Positions 10,273-19,864 of a stretch of DNA of 64,000 nucleotides are shown one piece after another. The notes under the pieces were generated by a model. The model was given only the letters and a program-made list of their open reading frames with translations, was not told the origin of the DNA and made no database searches. The translations under genes and the position numbers were made by a program. Each line of letters begins with the position of its first letter. Within the stretch, counting starts at the first letter, position 1. The stretch comes from Psychrobacter sp. PG1 (lineage in GTDB: Bacteria > Pseudomonadota > Gammaproteobacteria > Pseudomonadales > Moraxellaceae), in the NCBI RefSeq assembly GCF_014897815.1, contig NZ_JABUZG010000058.1, forward strand, positions 62,001-126,000, written 5' to 3'.

Positions 10273-11292
10273 CTAAGCAATATTTACTACACCTCGGCAC
10301 TTTGGAAACTGCGCGCAGCCATAAAAGAATTGTCCTTGGCGTGCGCCTTTCTTTGCAGTGCGTTTAACCATCTCTCCATTACATTTCGGGCAAGTTGGCG
10401 CTTGGACGAGATTAGCAGTAGGGTTTGTCGCCTCAAATATTGTAGGTGCTTCCACTTGTGGCTCAGGCTCTACAATCTCAAACGGTGTAAGGAACGCTTT
10501 ATTGTCCATATCATATGGTGTATTTGTCTGCTGAATATTCAGACTCTCAGTTAGTAACTCGCTAGATTCAATCTCAGTCTGACCTGACCATCGCAGCACT
10601 TCTCGGCTTTTCAGCGTGGCTCGTTTAGCGGTTTCTTTTATTACCGGCTCGAGTGTAGGCTTACTGGCAGTTTTAGCAATTGTTTTATCAGTAGAGTTAC
10701 TGCTAGGCTGTTTGTTTGAGGGGCTATGCTTGTCTTTTAGATAGGCTTTATGCTCTCTATTGGTGCGCCAAGATTTGCTAAATCTGTTGCTATTAATCTG
10801 CTCAACGATAGACTTAACCTCGTCTTCAGTCAGTATTTCATCCTGCTTTTGCTTCACATAAGACACCATCCCACTCGTCAATACGTGTTCGGGTAACTCA
10901 TCACGGGTTTTTAGCTCGCACTCACCGATGAAAGCAATCATCGAATGGAAGTAGCTCAGCTCCAACCCCAATAAATCTGCAAGCGTCTTAATATGTAGAT
11001 AATTTTGGCGTAGTGGGTTTTGGAATTTGAACTTACTTCCATTTGGGAATACTTGTGTCCACTGTCGTTGGTTCTCACTACCATATATCCAGCCTTTATA
11101 ATTCTTGGTTTCGATGACAAAGATGCCGTATACAGAGACGATAATATGATCGATTTGGGTACTGCCACCATTGGCTCTTGGCAAGGTAATACCGTTTAAT
11201 CGGTGATAGACATCTTTTTCAAGTTTTAGCCACATGACGACATTGATAACGGTCTCGCCTAGAAAGCCTTTGAAAGTGGATTTGAGGGACAT
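10273..11292 (-). CDS. NERD domain protein with C-terminal topoisomerase-type zinc ribbon
   Basis: Read from the ATG at 11292 (MSLKSTFKG), the protein has 339 residues. A start 17 codons upstream adds a Phe/Ile-rich lead that looks non-native. The N-terminal NERD domain shows the nuclease-like pattern TQIDHIIVS (Asp48) and VIETKNYKG (Glu61, Lys63). A linker of about 140 residues, rich in Ser, Thr and Lys, follows. The last 40 residues form a four-cysteine ribbon (CPKC ... CAQFPKC) like those at the C-terminus of topoisomerase I. DNA binding or processing is plausible; biological role unknown. It lies 75 bases downstream of the LysE-type gene and may share its transcript. Confidence 0.8.
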   Translation of the reverse strand: MSLKSTFKGFLGETVINVVMWLKLEKDVYHRLNGITLPRANGGSTQIDHIIVSVYGIFVIETKNYKGWIYGSENQRQWTQVFPNGSKFKFQNPLRQNYLHIKTLADLLGLELSYFHSMIAFIGECELKTRDELPEHVLTSGMVSYVKQKQDEILTEDEVKSIVEQINSNRFSKSWRTNREHKAYLKDKHSPSNKQPSSNSTDKTIAKTASKPTLEPVIKETAKRATLKSREVLRWSGQTEIESSELLTESLNIQQTNTPYDMDNKAFLTPFEIVEPEPQVEAPTIFEATNPTANLVQAPTCPKCNGEMVKRTAKKGARQGQFFYGCAQFPKCRGVVNIA

Positions 11293-11367
11293 GGTTTTTT
11301 TCTTGAAAGTGGTTATGAAAAAATAAATAACGTTCAATATCAATATACTAATTACTTTTGGTTAAAA

Positions 11368-12024
11368 TTACCGATCTACAATTGCTGTTCTGACGATAGT
11401 TAAACCAATGACGCCAAGCAACGCCCCTGTAACTTTATCGATGTAATAAGCAACTTGGGTAAATTTAGCGCGTACTTTGCGAGTCGACAATAGAAATATG
11501 ACAGCAGTGTCCCATACGAATACCACAACAGTCATCCAAATACCTAAGCCTAATTTGAACACAAAACTTATTTCTGGTGTCAATACTACAGTGAATAAAC
11601 TGAGATAAAAGAGTAGATTTTTAGGATTAAATATTCCAGACAAAAACCCTGCAGTAAATTCCTTTAAAAAAGTTGTCTTAGGTATATTTGAATGGGCTGA
11701 TTGGGCTACCTGAAATTGGTCATACGCATCTTTTCGTGCGCGTAAAGCCTGTATCCCAAGGTACATTAAAAACAACCCACCAATGATTTTTAGCGTAATC
11801 ATAATAGGTGCAGAGGCGGCTAAAATTGAGCCAACACCAATTAGACATAGACCAATGTACACTGCATTAGCAAAGGTGATACCGAGCGCAACCCCTATTG
11901 CGTCTTTACTGTCGTTCTTAATCGCACTCTTTACGATCAATACAAAATCTGGTCCAGGACTCAATAGTGCAAGAAAATGCGCCAAGCCGACCGTGATAAA
12001 AATACTCAACAAATCCCAGTTCAT
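11368..12024 (-). CDS. LysE/RhtB family amino-acid exporter
   Basis: A 218-residue inner-membrane protein with about six helices. The family signature is near the N-terminus: LAHFLALLSPGPDFVLIVKSA contains the conserved PGPD. The length fits RhtB/LysE translocators, which export amino acids or homoserine lactones; the substrate cannot be read from sequence. The ATG follows an A-rich leader with a weak ribosome binding site. The NERD gene follows on the same strand. Confidence 0.85.
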   Translation of the reverse strand: MNWDLLSIFITVGLAHFLALLSPGPDFVLIVKSAIKNDSKDAIGVALGITFANAVYIGLCLIGVGSILAASAPIMITLKIIGGLFLMYLGIQALRARKDAYDQFQVAQSAHSNIPKTTFLKEFTAGFLSGIFNPKNLLFYLSLFTVVLTPEISFVFKLGLGIWMTVVVFVWDTAVIFLLSTRKVRAKFTQVAYYIDKVTGALLGVIGLTIVRTAIVDR

Positions 12025-12096
12025 AATTATTCCGTACTCTGTTTTTTTTAATTATGGACTAAATACCACTATGAATACACTGATTATTTAGCCAAT

Positions 12097-12131
12097 AAAA
12101 AAAGCCACCAGATTTCTCTAGCAGCTTTTTT
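12097..12131 (-). terminator. Terminator after tktA
   Basis: On the minus strand a nine-pair stem with wobble pairs (GCTGCTAGA / TCTGGTGGC) is followed by an uninterrupted T run. It lies about 20 bases past the tktA stop and could also serve transcripts from the opposite side. Confidence 0.75.
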
Positions 12132-12152
12132 ATTTATAACTTTTTTAACGAA

Positions 12153-14150
12153 TTATACCAAACTATTTACCGCTTCAACCACAGCATCAGTGGTAATACC
12201 AAACTCTTTGTATAACTGATCTGCAGGGGCAGATTCGCCATAAGTGGTCATGCCAATGACTTTGCCATCTAGACCAACGAACTTATACCAGTAATCTACG
12301 TGAGCGGCTTCTACTGCTACACGAGCACGGATATTGGCAGGCAATACCGCTTCACGGTAGCTAGTATCTTGCTCAACGAAAATCTCTGCACATGGCATAG
12401 AGACCACACGGACGCCAACACCATTTGCGCTCAACGCTTCATATGCTTCCATCGCTAGGCCAACTTCTGAACCAGTTGCGATGATGATGGCTTGTAGTTC
12501 GCCCTGCTCTTTCGCAAGTACATAACCACCTTTGGTAATGTTCGCTACTTGCTCGCTATCCCGTGCTTGATGTGGCAAGCTCTGACGGCTAAAGATCAAT
12601 GCTGATGGGTTGTTTTCTGATTTGATAGCTTCTACCCAAGCGCTTGCAGATTCAGTCGCATCACACGGACGCCATGTACGTAGGTTTGGCGTAGTACGTA
12701 GGCTAGTCAATTGCTCAACTGGCTGATGAGTTGGGCCATCTTCACCCAGACCGATAGAGTCATGAGTATAGACATGGATGACGCGCTGTTTCATAAGTGC
12801 ACCCATGCGTACCGCGTTACGTGCGTATTCCATAAACATTAAGAAAGTCGCGACGTAAGGGATAAAGCCGCCATGCAATGCGATACCATTGGCAATCGCG
12901 GTCATACCGAACTCACGTACGCCATAATAGATATAGTTGCCGTCAGCGTCTTTTTCGATGCCTTTTGCGCCTTTGAATAGTGTTAGGTTTGAGCCAGCGA
13001 GATCCGCTGAACCACCTAGCAATTCTGGTAATAATGGCTGTAAGGTATTGATAGCATTTTGACTGGCTTTACGACTGGCGACATCGCCACCCGCTTCTTG
13101 CGTTTGCTGAATATAGGCTTTTGCTTGGCTATCAAAGTCAGCAGGCAAATCGCCATTTAGACGGCGTAACAACTCAGCTGCTAGTTCAGGATAGGCTTTC
13201 TTATAAGCGTCAAAGTCCGCATCCCAGTTCTTTTGTTGTACGTCGCCTTTGGCTTTAGCATCCCATGCTTCATAGATTTCATCATCTAATTCAAATGGAG
13301 CATGCTTCCAAGACAATGCATCACGAGTCAAGGCGATTTCATCATCACCTAGTGGTGCGCCATGACTGGCTGCTAGACCTTGCTTGTTCGGGCTACCCGC
13401 ACCGATCGTGGTTTTACAAATCAGAAGACTTGGTTTAGTAGTCTCTTTTAGCGCTTGTTCAGTTGCTTGCGTGATTGCTTCGGCATCATGACCATCGACT
13501 TTGATAACTTGCCAACCATAAGACTCAAAACGCGCTTGCGTATCATCTGTGAACCAGCCTTCAACATTACCATCGATAGAGATGCCATTGTCATCATAGA
13601 AGAAGACCAGCTTGCCAAGACCTAACGTGCCAGCCAGCGAACACACTTCATGACTGATACCTTCCATCAAGCAACCATCGCCTAAGAATGCATAGGTATT
13701 ATGGTCAACGATGTTATGGCCGTCACGATTGAACTGCGCGGCTAGAGTTTTTTCAGCGATTGCAAAACCAACGGCATTAGCAATACCCTGTCCTAATGGA
13801 CCGGTAGTCGTTTCAACACCTGGTGTGTAGCCAAGCTCAGGATGACCTGGGGTTTTTGAATGCAGCTGACGGAACCCTTTCAGATCATCAACGCTGACAT
13901 CATAACCAGATAAATGCAGCAATGAGTAAATAAGCATTGAGCCATGACCGTTCGATAAGACAAAGCGATCACGGTTGTGCCACTGTGGATCGGTTGGGTT
14001 GTGCTTCAAAAACTTGCGCCACAAAACTTCGGCAATATCGGCCATACCCATTGGCGCGCCTGGATGTCCAGAGTTGGCTTTTTGAACCGCATCAAACGAC
14101 AGTACACGGATGGCATTGGCTAATTTACGTTCGCTAATTGGAGCTGGCAT
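12153..14150 (-). CDS. tktA: Transketolase
   Basis: A 665-residue thiamine-diphosphate enzyme of the pentose phosphate pathway that moves two-carbon units between ketoses and aldoses. The N-terminal part has SGHPG at 27-31, NGHGS at 67-71 and the cofactor motif GDG at 157-159 with its Asn partner at about 188. The central pyrimidine-binding domain shows [11 protein letters not shown] and [16 protein letters not shown], and the C-terminal domain is complete. Length matches the bacterial family. It is apparently monocistronic, with its own terminator and a 281-base gap to serS. Confidence 0.95.
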   Translation of the reverse strand: MPAPISERKLANAIRVLSFDAVQKANSGHPGAPMGMADIAEVLWRKFLKHNPTDPQWHNRDRFVLSNGHGSMLIYSLLHLSGYDVSVDDLKGFRQLHSKTPGHPELGYTPGVETTTGPLGQGIANAVGFAIAEKTLAAQFNRDGHNIVDHNTYAFLGDGCLMEGISHEVCSLAGTLGLGKLVFFYDDNGISIDGNVEGWFTDDTQARFESYGWQVIKVDGHDAEAITQATEQALKETTKPSLLICKTTIGAGSPNKQGLAASHGAPLGDDEIALTRDALSWKHAPFELDDEIYEAWDAKAKGDVQQKNWDADFDAYKKAYPELAAELLRRLNGDLPADFDSQAKAYIQQTQEAGGDVASRKASQNAINTLQPLLPELLGGSADLAGSNLTLFKGAKGIEKDADGNYIYYGVREFGMTAIANGIALHGGFIPYVATFLMFMEYARNAVRMGALMKQRVIHVYTHDSIGLGEDGPTHQPVEQLTSLRTTPNLRTWRPCDATESASAWVEAIKSENNPSALIFSRQSLPHQARDSEQVANITKGGYVLAKEQGELQAIIIATGSEVGLAMEAYEALSANGVGVRVVSMPCAEIFVEQDTSYREAVLPANIRARVAVEAAHVDYWYKFVGLDGKVIGMTTYGESAPADQLYKEFGITTDAVVEAVNSLV

Positions 14151-14431
14151 AGAGTTTCCTAGTATTGGGCTAAGAGGAGAGTTTACTCAAAGGAGTATAA
14201 GCATAAGGACGCCAAATGCGTCCCTAAGTTATAGACTATAAAATCAAAGTGTAATATTAACATATTTGCTATGAGGCTAGCTAAGAATGCGGTGACAAGA
14301 CCGTTTATATTTAGCAATGACTCACATCAATTTTGTTAAACCATAAGCAGTGATAGGTTTTGATTTAAGTGATAAGTAACAAGCTGCGAGCGAACTAAAC
14401 GGCAAGCAGCTCATTACCTACAGACCATTTA

Positions 14432-15718
14432 TTAAACTGAAATAGTCTCAGCACCGCCCATAAACGGACGCAATACTTCTGGAATGGTGATACTACCATC
14501 AGCATTTTGATGATTTTCCATGACTGCCAATAGTGTACGACCCACTGCCAAGCCTGAACCATTTAGCGTGTGTGCTAAGCTGGTTTGTTTGCCATCCTTG
14601 ACACGCGTACCCATACGGCGCGCTTGGAAGTCACCACAGTTAGAGCAGCTTGAGATTTCACGATAGGTATCTTGGCTCGGTAACCATACTTCGATGTCAT
14701 AAGTTTTTTGCGCTGCAAAGCCCATATCACCTGTACATAACTGCACAGTGCGGTATGGCAGATTAAGCTGCTGCAAGATATATTCGGCTTGTCCAGTCAT
14801 TGCTTCTAATAAGTCATCAGACTGCTCAGCCGTGGCAATATTAACCATCTCGACTTTTTCAAACTGATGCTGACGGATCAAACCACGAGCATCACGGCCA
14901 TGTGAGCCTGCCTCACTACGGAAACAAGGCGTATGCGCGGTAAACTTAAGTGGCAGCTCGCTAATATCCAAACGCTCGCCACGTACCAAGTTGGTCATTG
15001 GCACTTCGGCAGTAGGGATAAGATAAAAATCCATGTCTTCATTGTTTGTATGATTTTTGAGCTTAAACAAATCATCTTCAAACTTAGGCAACTGCCCCGT
15101 ACCTTTTAGGCTGTCTGAATTCACAATATAAGGCACGTACGTTTCAAGATAGCCGTACTTCATAGTATGGGTATTGAGCATAAACTGAATCAGGGCGCGA
15201 TGCATTTGCGCCAACTGTCCTTTTAGTACATTAAAGCGGCTACCAGTCAGCTTGGTCGCTGCTTCAAAGTCGAGCATACCAAGTGTTTCGCCAATATAAG
15301 TGTGATCTTGAATTTCAAAATCAAACGTACGAGGCGTGCCCCACTTGCGCACTTCTACGTTATCCTCTTCTGACGTACCCACTGGCACATCGGCTGCTGG
15401 AATATTTGGAATTTGCATAGCAGCTTTGTTGATACGCTCTTGTAGAGTGCGCAGCTCGTCTTCGGCTGTTTTAATCTCACCGCTGACATTCTGCATCTCA
15501 GCCAATAGCTCACTGGCATCTTCGCCTGACTTTTTCAAAGCACCCACTTGCTTAGCACCCGCATTACGGCTCGACTGCAACTCTTCGGTTTTGATCTGCA
15601 AAGATTTACGTTCTGACTCAACTGTTTGCCAAAAATCTATGTCAAGTGCATAACCACGAGTGGCCAGTTGCTGTTGTAAATCGCTTAAATCGCCGCGTAA
15701 GAGTTTTGGATCAATCAT
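14432..15718 (-). CDS. serS: Seryl-tRNA synthetase
   Basis: A 428-residue class II aminoacyl-tRNA synthetase. The N-terminal coiled-coil arm that holds tRNA-Ser spans about residues 27-100. Motif 2 is seen in [20 protein letters not shown] and motif 3 in [17 protein letters not shown]. It charges tRNA-Ser and tRNA-Sec in the cytoplasm. The start [11 protein letters not shown] is the canonical N-terminus. A weak palindrome (AGCTGC/GCAGCT) lies just past the stop; no clear T run follows. Confidence 0.95.
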   Translation of the reverse strand: MIDPKLLRGDLSDLQQQLATRGYALDIDFWQTVESERKSLQIKTEELQSSRNAGAKQVGALKKSGEDASELLAEMQNVSGEIKTAEDELRTLQERINKAAMQIPNIPAADVPVGTSEEDNVEVRKWGTPRTFDFEIQDHTYIGETLGMLDFEAATKLTGSRFNVLKGQLAQMHRALIQFMLNTHTMKYGYLETYVPYIVNSDSLKGTGQLPKFEDDLFKLKNHTNNEDMDFYLIPTAEVPMTNLVRGERLDISELPLKFTAHTPCFRSEAGSHGRDARGLIRQHQFEKVEMVNIATAEQSDDLLEAMTGQAEYILQQLNLPYRTVQLCTGDMGFAAQKTYDIEVWLPSQDTYREISSCSNCGDFQARRMGTRVKDGKQTSLAHTLNGSGLAVGRTLLAVMENHQNADGSITIPEVLRPFMGGAETISV

Positions 15719-16151
15719 AATAGTTGCCTGTAACGCTAGAAGTGAGGAAGAGGTTCGAAAGTGTTATTTTTAAAGATACTGTTTTTAAAGGTGCTGATTT
15801 TATCAAAATAAGTGATAGCCGCTATAATACCAAGACACAGCAGATTTGACCATGTTTTGACCGCTGCTGATTGAATTTTCATTTATTACTTTCATTATCC
15901 GTAGCCAGTTACATTTGCTTTAAATGCATCTCTCAAAGTTCAGCTCACCTCAATAAGCCTCGCCCATCCTTATTAAAACCATTAATATCACCTCTATCAA
16001 CGAACAGAGCGGCTTATATGTTTCATTTAGGGGTACTTTTCGGTAAGATAAGCGCATACCTTTTATTCGACTTCTAGCCAAGTACGACGTAGCTGCTACG
16101 TTTTGTCGATTTAAACCCAACACTTTCAATACAAGTATTTGAGAAACCTTT
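15719..16151. other. 433-base divergent spacer between serS and the YcxB-like gene
   Basis: It holds the candidate promoter at 15800-15828 and a perfect 15-base palindrome, ACGTAGCTGCTACGT at 16087-16101, which could be an operator. A 68-codon frame starting with TTG at 15871 has no ribosome binding site and is probably chance. A homopolymer-rich stretch lies at 15760-15810. Confidence 0.45.
15800..15828 (+). promoter_or_regulatory. Candidate sigma70 promoter in the serS upstream region
   Basis: A perfect TATAAT at 15823-15828 lies 17 bases after TTATCA at 15800-15805, reading rightwards. A transcript from here would have a leader of about 315 bases before the YcxB-like gene, or could be a small RNA. 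Only the boxes are seen. Confidence 0.35.
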
Positions 16152-16811
16152 ATGGCCTTGTACCCCTATACGCTACAACCTGTCGCCTTAAACCTAACTG
16201 AGGCAGAATTTCATCAAGCACAATACGAGCTATTTGCCAGTGCCAGCCCTTCTTTCGGTCTAAAAAGTATCAAAATGAAAGAATGGATCATTATGGCGGT
16301 AACCGTGGTACTAGCGATCGCAGGGTTGGTTTTTGTGACAGGCTACTCAACCATTATCTTTTGGCTGATGCTAGTTTCAGTCGTCATTTATTTACTGGTT
16401 CGTACCCTTGGCTTTAAATGGTATGTGAAAAGAGAGTTTGACAAGCAAGTGGCCGATCAAGAAATGCCAGACGAGATGCGTCAGATGAAATTGGGCGTAC
16501 AAAAGCATGGCCTCGTCATGGCGATGCCAGTGAATCAGCCTGACACATTTAATAACAACCAAATGCGCGGCATGCAAATGCGAGCAGGCACAACCCAGCA
16601 AGCCGTCATTCCATGGTCAGCTGTCAAAAGCTGGGATGAGACGGACGACTATATCTTTATGATGTTTGAGATGAAAGGTCAACAAGGCAGCCAAATTGTG
16701 CCAAAACGCTTAGAAGCACAGAAGTTTCCGATCGATACGGTACGTCAGCATTTGCAAGAAGTTATCCCCGTCAAAGGCTTAAATCCTGAAAACTTACAGC
16801 CGCCAGCATAA
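16152..16811 (+). CDS. YcxB-like two-helix membrane protein
   Basis: A 219-residue protein. Two membrane helices at about 45-62 and 67-85 are followed by a soluble C-terminal domain of about 130 residues with the segments VIPWSAVKSWDETDDYIFMMF and QIVPKRL. This arrangement (helical hairpin, then a beta-rich domain with a P/W-S-x-V motif) is that of YcxB-like proteins, whose function is unknown. The N-terminus lacks a signal peptide. It appears monocistronic. A perfect hairpin follows the stop. Confidence 0.7.
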   Translation: MALYPYTLQPVALNLTEAEFHQAQYELFASASPSFGLKSIKMKEWIIMAVTVVLAIAGLVFVTGYSTIIFWLMLVSVVIYLLVRTLGFKWYVKREFDKQVADQEMPDEMRQMKLGVQKHGLVMAMPVNQPDTFNNNQMRGMQMRAGTTQQAVIPWSAVKSWDETDDYIFMMFEMKGQQGSQIVPKRLEAQKFPIDTVRQHLQEVIPVKGLNPENLQPPA

Positions 16812-16822
16812 AATAGTAGAAA

Positions 16823-16859
16823 ACTTCTTTATCGCTTATTATATGAGCGATAAAGAAGT
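16823..16859 (+). terminator. Perfect 14-bp hairpin after the YcxB-like gene
   Basis: Arms ACTTCTTTATCGCT and AGCGATAAAGAAGT match perfectly around a nine-base loop, starting 11 bases after the stop codon. No T run follows; tandem repeats begin directly. It probably acts as a 3'-end structure. Confidence 0.55.
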
Positions 16860-16903
16860 GATCAATAAATAAATGATCAATAAATAAATGATCAATAAAA
16901 AAT
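16860..16903. repeat. 15-base tandem repeat, nearly three copies
   Basis: The unit GATCAATAAATAAAT occurs twice exactly and a third time partially (GATCAATAAAAAAT). It abuts the hairpin arm at 16859. The remaining 310 bases up to the dps start contain TATAAT at 16970-16975 with no well-spaced -35 box. Confidence 0.85.
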
Positions 16904-17216
16904 ACTTTTTACAAAATCAATCGTAATTATAAATTTATTGAAATTAACTTATCGATGGTGCTCTGCTATTATAATAGTTATAAGAATAAAGGTGATAATT
17001 GCTCTAAATTATATGAATGTATAGCTATGATTTTAGCTTAAGCTGACGCCATTCTATAAGGCAGTTTTATCATACTATTTTCTAAGATTGTTACTTTTTA
17101 AGGCTGAAAAGCGTTAATATATTAACGAGCATAGTAATGCAGCACACGAGTTGCTACACTTCTCATCTTCTTCATTTAATGTTTTATCTCAACACTCAAA
17201 CTATAAGGATAATATT

Positions 17217-17693
17217 ATGAGTAACGCTACTAATCAAATCGGTCTAGAAAAAGCTGACATGAGCGAAGTCATTGCACAACTAAACAATTTATTGTCAACT
17301 TATCACGTATTTTATTTAAACGTCCGTGGCTATCACTGGAATGTAAAAGGTGAGCATTTTTTCACCTTGCATCCAAAATTTGAAGAATTGTATACTGCGC
17401 TACAATTACAAATTGATGAAATTGCTGAGCGTATCTTAACTTTGGGCGGCACACCGCTGCATGCTTATAGCGATTTTACTCAGCATACTAGCATTCAAGA
17501 AGATAAAAACGTCAAAGATGGCAATGCTTGTGTGAAAGGCGTGGTAACTGGTTTACAAGCTTTGATTACAGAGCAGCGTAAAGTATCTGCTCTAGCAGCA
17601 GACAGCGAAGATCAAGGGACAGCTGATCTCGTAGATGCCTATGTACAAGAGCAAGAAAAGCTCATCTGGATGTATAACGCCTTTTTGGGTTAA
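17217..17693 (+). CDS. dps: Dps family ferritin-like DNA-protection protein
   Basis: A 158-residue protein read from the ATG at 17217, which has AAGGATAATATT upstream; an in-frame GTG/ATG lead further upstream lacks such a site. The dinuclear ferroxidase ligands of Dps are present: His40 in YHWNVKG, His52, Asp67 and Glu71 in QIDEIAERI. Dps forms a 12-subunit shell that oxidises and stores iron and shields DNA from peroxide. The N-terminus is short with few lysines, so direct DNA binding may be weak. The gene is isolated, with a long AT-rich 5' region. Confidence 0.92.
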   Translation: MSNATNQIGLEKADMSEVIAQLNNLLSTYHVFYLNVRGYHWNVKGEHFFTLHPKFEELYTALQLQIDEIAERILTLGGTPLHAYSDFTQHTSIQEDKNVKDGNACVKGVVTGLQALITEQRKVSALAADSEDQGTADLVDAYVQEQEKLIWMYNAFLG

Positions 17694-17719
17694 TCATTAC
17701 TAATGAAACAGTACATCAC

Positions 17720-17893
17720 TAGGGCGTGTCCTCATTTTAAAAATGGTGATAAAAATGAGATAAATTGCAGCTAAACAAGGAAGATAGCGCTGTTAATATC
17801 GAGATATTGATAAGCTATTTGACGATGTTTAACAAAATTTAGCCATTTTTAGCCCATTTAGAGAGTAATTGATTGAATTGAGGGCACGCCCTA
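17720..17893. mobile_element. MITE-like element with terminal inverted repeats
   Basis: The left end TAGGGCGTGTCCTCA and right end TGAGGGCACGCCCTA form imperfect terminal inverted repeats of about 15 bases around a 145-base AT-rich interior with no reading frame. Each end is flanked by TA, consistent with a TA target duplication. A degraded second copy of the right-end half lies at 32636-32688 in the opposite orientation. The mobilising transposase family cannot be named from these ends. Confidence 0.65.
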
Positions 17894-17906
17894 AAATCTA
17901 GATCAT

Positions 17907-17936
17907 AAAAAAGCACCTACTTTAGGTGCTTTTTTT
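17907..17936. terminator. Bidirectional terminator between dps and the DUF2057 gene
   Basis: AAAAAAGCACCTA and TAGGTGCTTTTTT are near-perfect arms around a three-base loop, with A and T runs on both sides, so it can end both convergent transcripts. The MITE-like element sits between it and dps. Confidence 0.85.
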
Positions 17937-17960
17937 GTGCTTGCTGTTGCTAATGAAACC

Positions 17961-18650
17961 TTATTTTTGCATCCATTGACGCATTTTTTCGCGCTCAGCA
18001 GGCGTGGCTTGTAACCAAATTTGCATAAATTGATCTAAGGTATTAGCAGATGAATTAACGCTAGTGGTTTGCTTAGTAGTCGCTACCGTACCCGTATTCA
18101 CATTTGGTTGATCTAATGCGGCAATCGCACGCTGATTCTGTAGCTCTGCATCATCTGCCCCACCAAATACACCGCCGAATGCCTTGCCTAAACCTGACAA
18201 CAATCCACCTTGATTACCAGCGATACCTTGCTGACTTGCAACCACAGTATTGTTTTTCTCTACTGCCAGTATCGGACGTTTGGCATATTCTTTAGCTGCT
18301 GCATACTCTTCTGGCTGATTCGGCATGGTCAGACGATAGGTTTGATTGTCCGCCAATTCTGCCGTCACGCTCACATTACCCGAACGTAAATAGTCATGCT
18401 CATCACGGCGCAAGTCATATAAGCGGTCATACTTCGCAGTAATCGCATGTTGACCCGGCTGAAGCGTAAACTTTTTAGTCAATGGTTGAAAAGCGCTCTG
18501 CTGCACTTCTTGCCCATTAATAGCCGTGACTTTGATATGGTCATCAACCAGTAGCGTTACTTCAGCATGCGACAGCATAGAGACAGAGCCTGCACCAATA
18601 AGCAACGTGCTGATGGTCAGTTTTTTTAGCAAAGAAGCATTGGATTTCAT
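17961..18650 (-). CDS. DUF2057 (YccT-like) secreted protein
   Basis: Read from the ATG at 18650 (GGAAT lies eight bases upstream), the product is 229 residues; a second ATG four codons earlier lacks a ribosome binding site. A signal peptide ends near SHAEVTLLV. The DUF2057 core follows: EVTLLVDDHIKVTAINGQ, the FTLQPGQHAITAKYDRLYDL segment and YRLTMPNQP. In enterobacteria the relative YccT restrains curli production. The C-terminal third is a Gly/Gln/Thr-rich linker ending in the basic TPAEREKMRQWMQK. Export is clear; function here is unknown. Confidence 0.7.
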   Translation of the reverse strand: MKSNASLLKKLTISTLLIGAGSVSMLSHAEVTLLVDDHIKVTAINGQEVQQSAFQPLTKKFTLQPGQHAITAKYDRLYDLRRDEHDYLRSGNVSVTAELADNQTYRLTMPNQPEEYAAAKEYAKRPILAVEKNNTVVASQQGIAGNQGGLLSGLGKAFGGVFGGADDAELQNQRAIAALDQPNVNTGTVATTKQTTSVNSSANTLDQFMQIWLQATPAEREKMRQWMQK

Positions 18651-18725
18651 AAGTGATTCCATTAATAGTGAAAACGTTTTGGCAATAGTAAAAGCGTTTT
18701 GGATAAAAGACTTTAGTTGTTAATG

Positions 18726-19529
18726 CTAAAAATCGAGTGGCATCGTATGTTGATCTTGTTCCGCTGAATCGTTATCTACTTGTGTCTCTTGCGCAATATC
18801 AGCAAGCTCTGCTGCTAGTGTCTGCTCATCAATGGTACGCAATGCGTCAGTGATGACTGCTTTGGATATATTGCTACGCCCAAGGTTCGAAAACATCGGC
18901 TGAATATAATTGAGTACTTCCATCATCGCACCGATGCGATGTGGTCCTTCAGTAAGCAAATAATCAATAATTCGATCATCAAACTGCCAACCACGCCGAC
19001 GCAAGATGGATTGTAATAACGCCTGACGGTCGGCTAAGTCATGACCATTGGGTACTTTAAACGTAGGTGCTTGTGCCAAACGAGTCAGCAAATCCCTCAA
19101 TTGAAAGGGCAAATCACCAGCAGGCTTATTGGCTGCAAACAACAATTGACGCTGACCTTCACGACTGCGGTTAATCAAATGAAATAAGGCTTCTTGCCAT
19201 TGACTGCTTTGCTCCAGCACCTCTAAATCATCGATCGCGATTAGATCGAAGTTTTCTAGAGAGGAGAGGACGTGCACATCGGTATGAATCAACTCATTGA
19301 GTGACAAACAAATCGCGGACTTGTCCATCTCAATAAATGACTCACAGATAGCAGATAATAAGTGCGACTTGCCCGTAGCAGGACTGCCAAATAGGTACAG
19401 CTGACCAATCAGGCCGACATGTAGTTGCCGCACTGCATCAATAATTGACATCCAACCAGGACCGGCGAAGTCACTTAGACTTGCATCATGCTTAATGTCC
19501 AGATTGAGACTTAGCTGTGCTTCTGCCAT
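18726..19529 (-). CDS. hda: DnaA regulatory inactivator Hda
   Basis: A 267-residue AAA+ protein. The N-terminal QLSLNL (residues 5-10) matches the beta-clamp-binding motif of Hda. Walker A is GSPATGKS and Walker B LIAIDDLEVL; the DnaA-like lid follows. Clamp-bound Hda stimulates ATP hydrolysis by DnaA after initiation. The protein is about 30 residues longer than the E. coli form because of an acidic Gln/Asp-rich C-terminal tail. An AI-2E-type permease gene lies upstream, as often seen near hda in gammaproteobacteria. Confidence 0.85.
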   Translation of the reverse strand: MAEAQLSLNLDIKHDASLSDFAGPGWMSIIDAVRQLHVGLIGQLYLFGSPATGKSHLLSAICESFIEMDKSAICLSLNELIHTDVHVLSSLENFDLIAIDDLEVLEQSSQWQEALFHLINRSREGQRQLLFAANKPAGDLPFQLRDLLTRLAQAPTFKVPNGHDLADRQALLQSILRRRGWQFDDRIIDYLLTEGPHRIGAMMEVLNYIQPMFSNLGRSNISKAVITDALRTIDEQTLAAELADIAQETQVDNDSAEQDQHTMPLDF

Positions 19530-19864
19530 GAATCATCAACTCGTTTTGCGTAATGCAATAAATAAAAGGATAAATTATTAATAACTGTCTTTGAGATGCT
19601 CTTATACTACCTGATATAAACTTGCTGCGTTAGCATCTCGTTGTTTTAATCGAGAGTATATCTGAGAATTACCTAATCAAAAGTCATCTTGTTAACGACC
19701 AACTGGATAACGGCTGATACTGTCAATACTGCGCCTATATATAACATATTTGCAAAATGACTGACAAGTCTTTTACCTATTAAGCCTTATCAATCACCAT
19801 TTATTATCCGTCATCAATTTTACTATCCCATTATGATGACCTCGTTACTCTAACGATAAAATAC
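19530..19864. other. 335-base spacer between the permease gene and hda
   Basis: No reading frame with a credible ribosome binding site and no strong hairpin was found. It presumably holds the hda promoter on the minus strand. Confidence 0.4.

Noticed and set aside
15871..16077. 68-codon plus-strand frame upstream of the YcxB-like gene
   Set aside because: Starts with TTG, no ribosome binding site, composition not coding-like; overlaps a region with promoter-like boxes.
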